A stretch of 6,170 bases of DNA from Burkholderiaceae bacterium (lineage in GTDB: Bacteria; Pseudomonadota; Gammaproteobacteria; Burkholderiales; Burkholderiaceae_E): positions 1 through 6,170 of the forward strand of contig JALQWJ010000097.1 of assembly GCA_023258775.1 (NCBI GenBank), read 5' to 3'. Below are positions 5,989 through 6,170 of the stretch, one piece after another. The position numbers were made by a program, and so were the translations under genes. The notes beneath the pieces were generated by a model that was not told where the DNA came from, made no database searches, and saw only the letters and a list, made by a program, of their open reading frames with translations. Every line of letters starts with the position of its first letter. The stretch's first letter is position 1.

Positions 5989-6170
5989 ATTAACAGGGCT
6001 GCACCTGTCTTGCTTTGAACAAGGTCCGCAGAAACATCGTCCGCACACTCAACGAGTTTTAGACCTTCTTGGGTGATATCGATGACCGCGAGGTCGGTGA
6101 TGATGCGGTTGACAACGCCAAGTCCCGTAAGCGGCAAGGTGCATTGTTCCAGAATTTTTATATCTTCACC
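5985..6170 (-). CDS. scoB: CoA-transferase subunit B (succinyl-CoA:3-ketoacid type), C-terminal part
   Basis: Reading the minus strand from the window edge gives 61 residues and then TAG (complement of 5985-5987). The stretch includes ILEQCTLPLTG, VVNRIITDLAVIDIT, EGLKLVE and a final KTGAALLI, the characteristic C-terminus of subunit B of 3-oxoacid CoA-transferases. These exchange CoA between succinyl-CoA and acetoacetate or another 3-oxoacid in the cytoplasm. The start and the catalytic glutamate lie beyond the window, so ScoB cannot be separated with certainty from PcaJ- or AtoA-type homologues. The gene converges on the lipoprotein gene and shares 4 bases with it (5985-5988). It has no evident link to cytochrome c maturation. 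Confidence 0.82.
   Translation of the reverse strand, partial: GEDIKILEQCTLPLTGLGVVNRIITDLAVIDITQEGLKLVECADDVSADLVQSKTGAALLI

Noticed and set aside
5993..6008. ACAGG/CCTGT inverted repeat just past the convergent stops, considered as a terminator
   Set aside because: Only 5 pairs, no T-run on either side, and it lies inside the coding end of the minus-strand gene.
1..6170. Frequent CTTGC/GCAAG pentamers, considered as a DNA uptake or Chi-like signal
   Set aside because: Most copies arise from CTT followed by an alanine codon in Leu-Ala-rich membrane proteins, and there is no longer shared consensus.
1..6170. CRISPR arrays, tRNA or rRNA genes, insertion sequences, toxin-antitoxin or phage genes
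   Set aside because: No direct repeat arrays, no RNA gene signatures and no transposase-like frames; coding genes fill the window with the largest gap at 38 bases.

Overview
The window is almost entirely a cytochrome c maturation (System I, ccm) operon on the plus strand, read in the order ccmB, ccmC, ccmD, ccmE, ccmF, ccmG, ccmH. It is followed by a gene for a small exported lipoprotein-like protein. At the right edge is the 3' end of a convergent CoA-transferase subunit B gene on the minus strand. Gene content and order fit a Gram-negative proteobacterium. System I together with a scoB-type neighbour suggests Beta- or Gammaproteobacteria, but the genus cannot be fixed from sequence alone. 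Base composition looks only moderately GC-rich and is even across the window, with no sign of a recently acquired segment.

Layout. Positions 1-25 lie upstream of ccmB and may hold the end of ccmA overlapping ccmB; this is uncertain. ccmB (26-685) and ccmC (718-1509) encode membrane components for heme export and for delivering heme to CcmE. ccmD (1548-1730, TTG start), ccmE (1727-2197), ccmF (2194-4191) and ccmG (4188-4730) are chained by three successive ATGA stop/start overlaps. ccmH (4750-5328) follows after 19 bases, and the lipoprotein gene (5332-5988) starts 3 bases after ccmH. Its stop codon overlaps the stop of the minus-strand scoB-like gene (5985-6170, partial).

How the genes work together. 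CcmB (with CcmA outside the window) and CcmC/CcmD load heme onto the conserved histidine of CcmE in the periplasm. CcmF, with its WWD motif and four conserved histidines, transfers heme from CcmE to apocytochrome c. CcmG and CcmH keep the CXXCH thiols reduced. No ccmI is present; its usual place is taken by the lipoprotein gene.

No new defence, mobile or RNA system is visible. The points most worth a second look are at the ccmG-ccmH-lipoprotein end. CcmH has no signal peptide although the rest of the protein is intact. The ccmG-ccmH junction holds a tiny stop/start-coupled reading frame and a hairpin with the Shine-Dalgarno in its loop. CcmH has a long atypical C-terminal tail. The downstream protein combines a twin-arginine motif with a lipobox.
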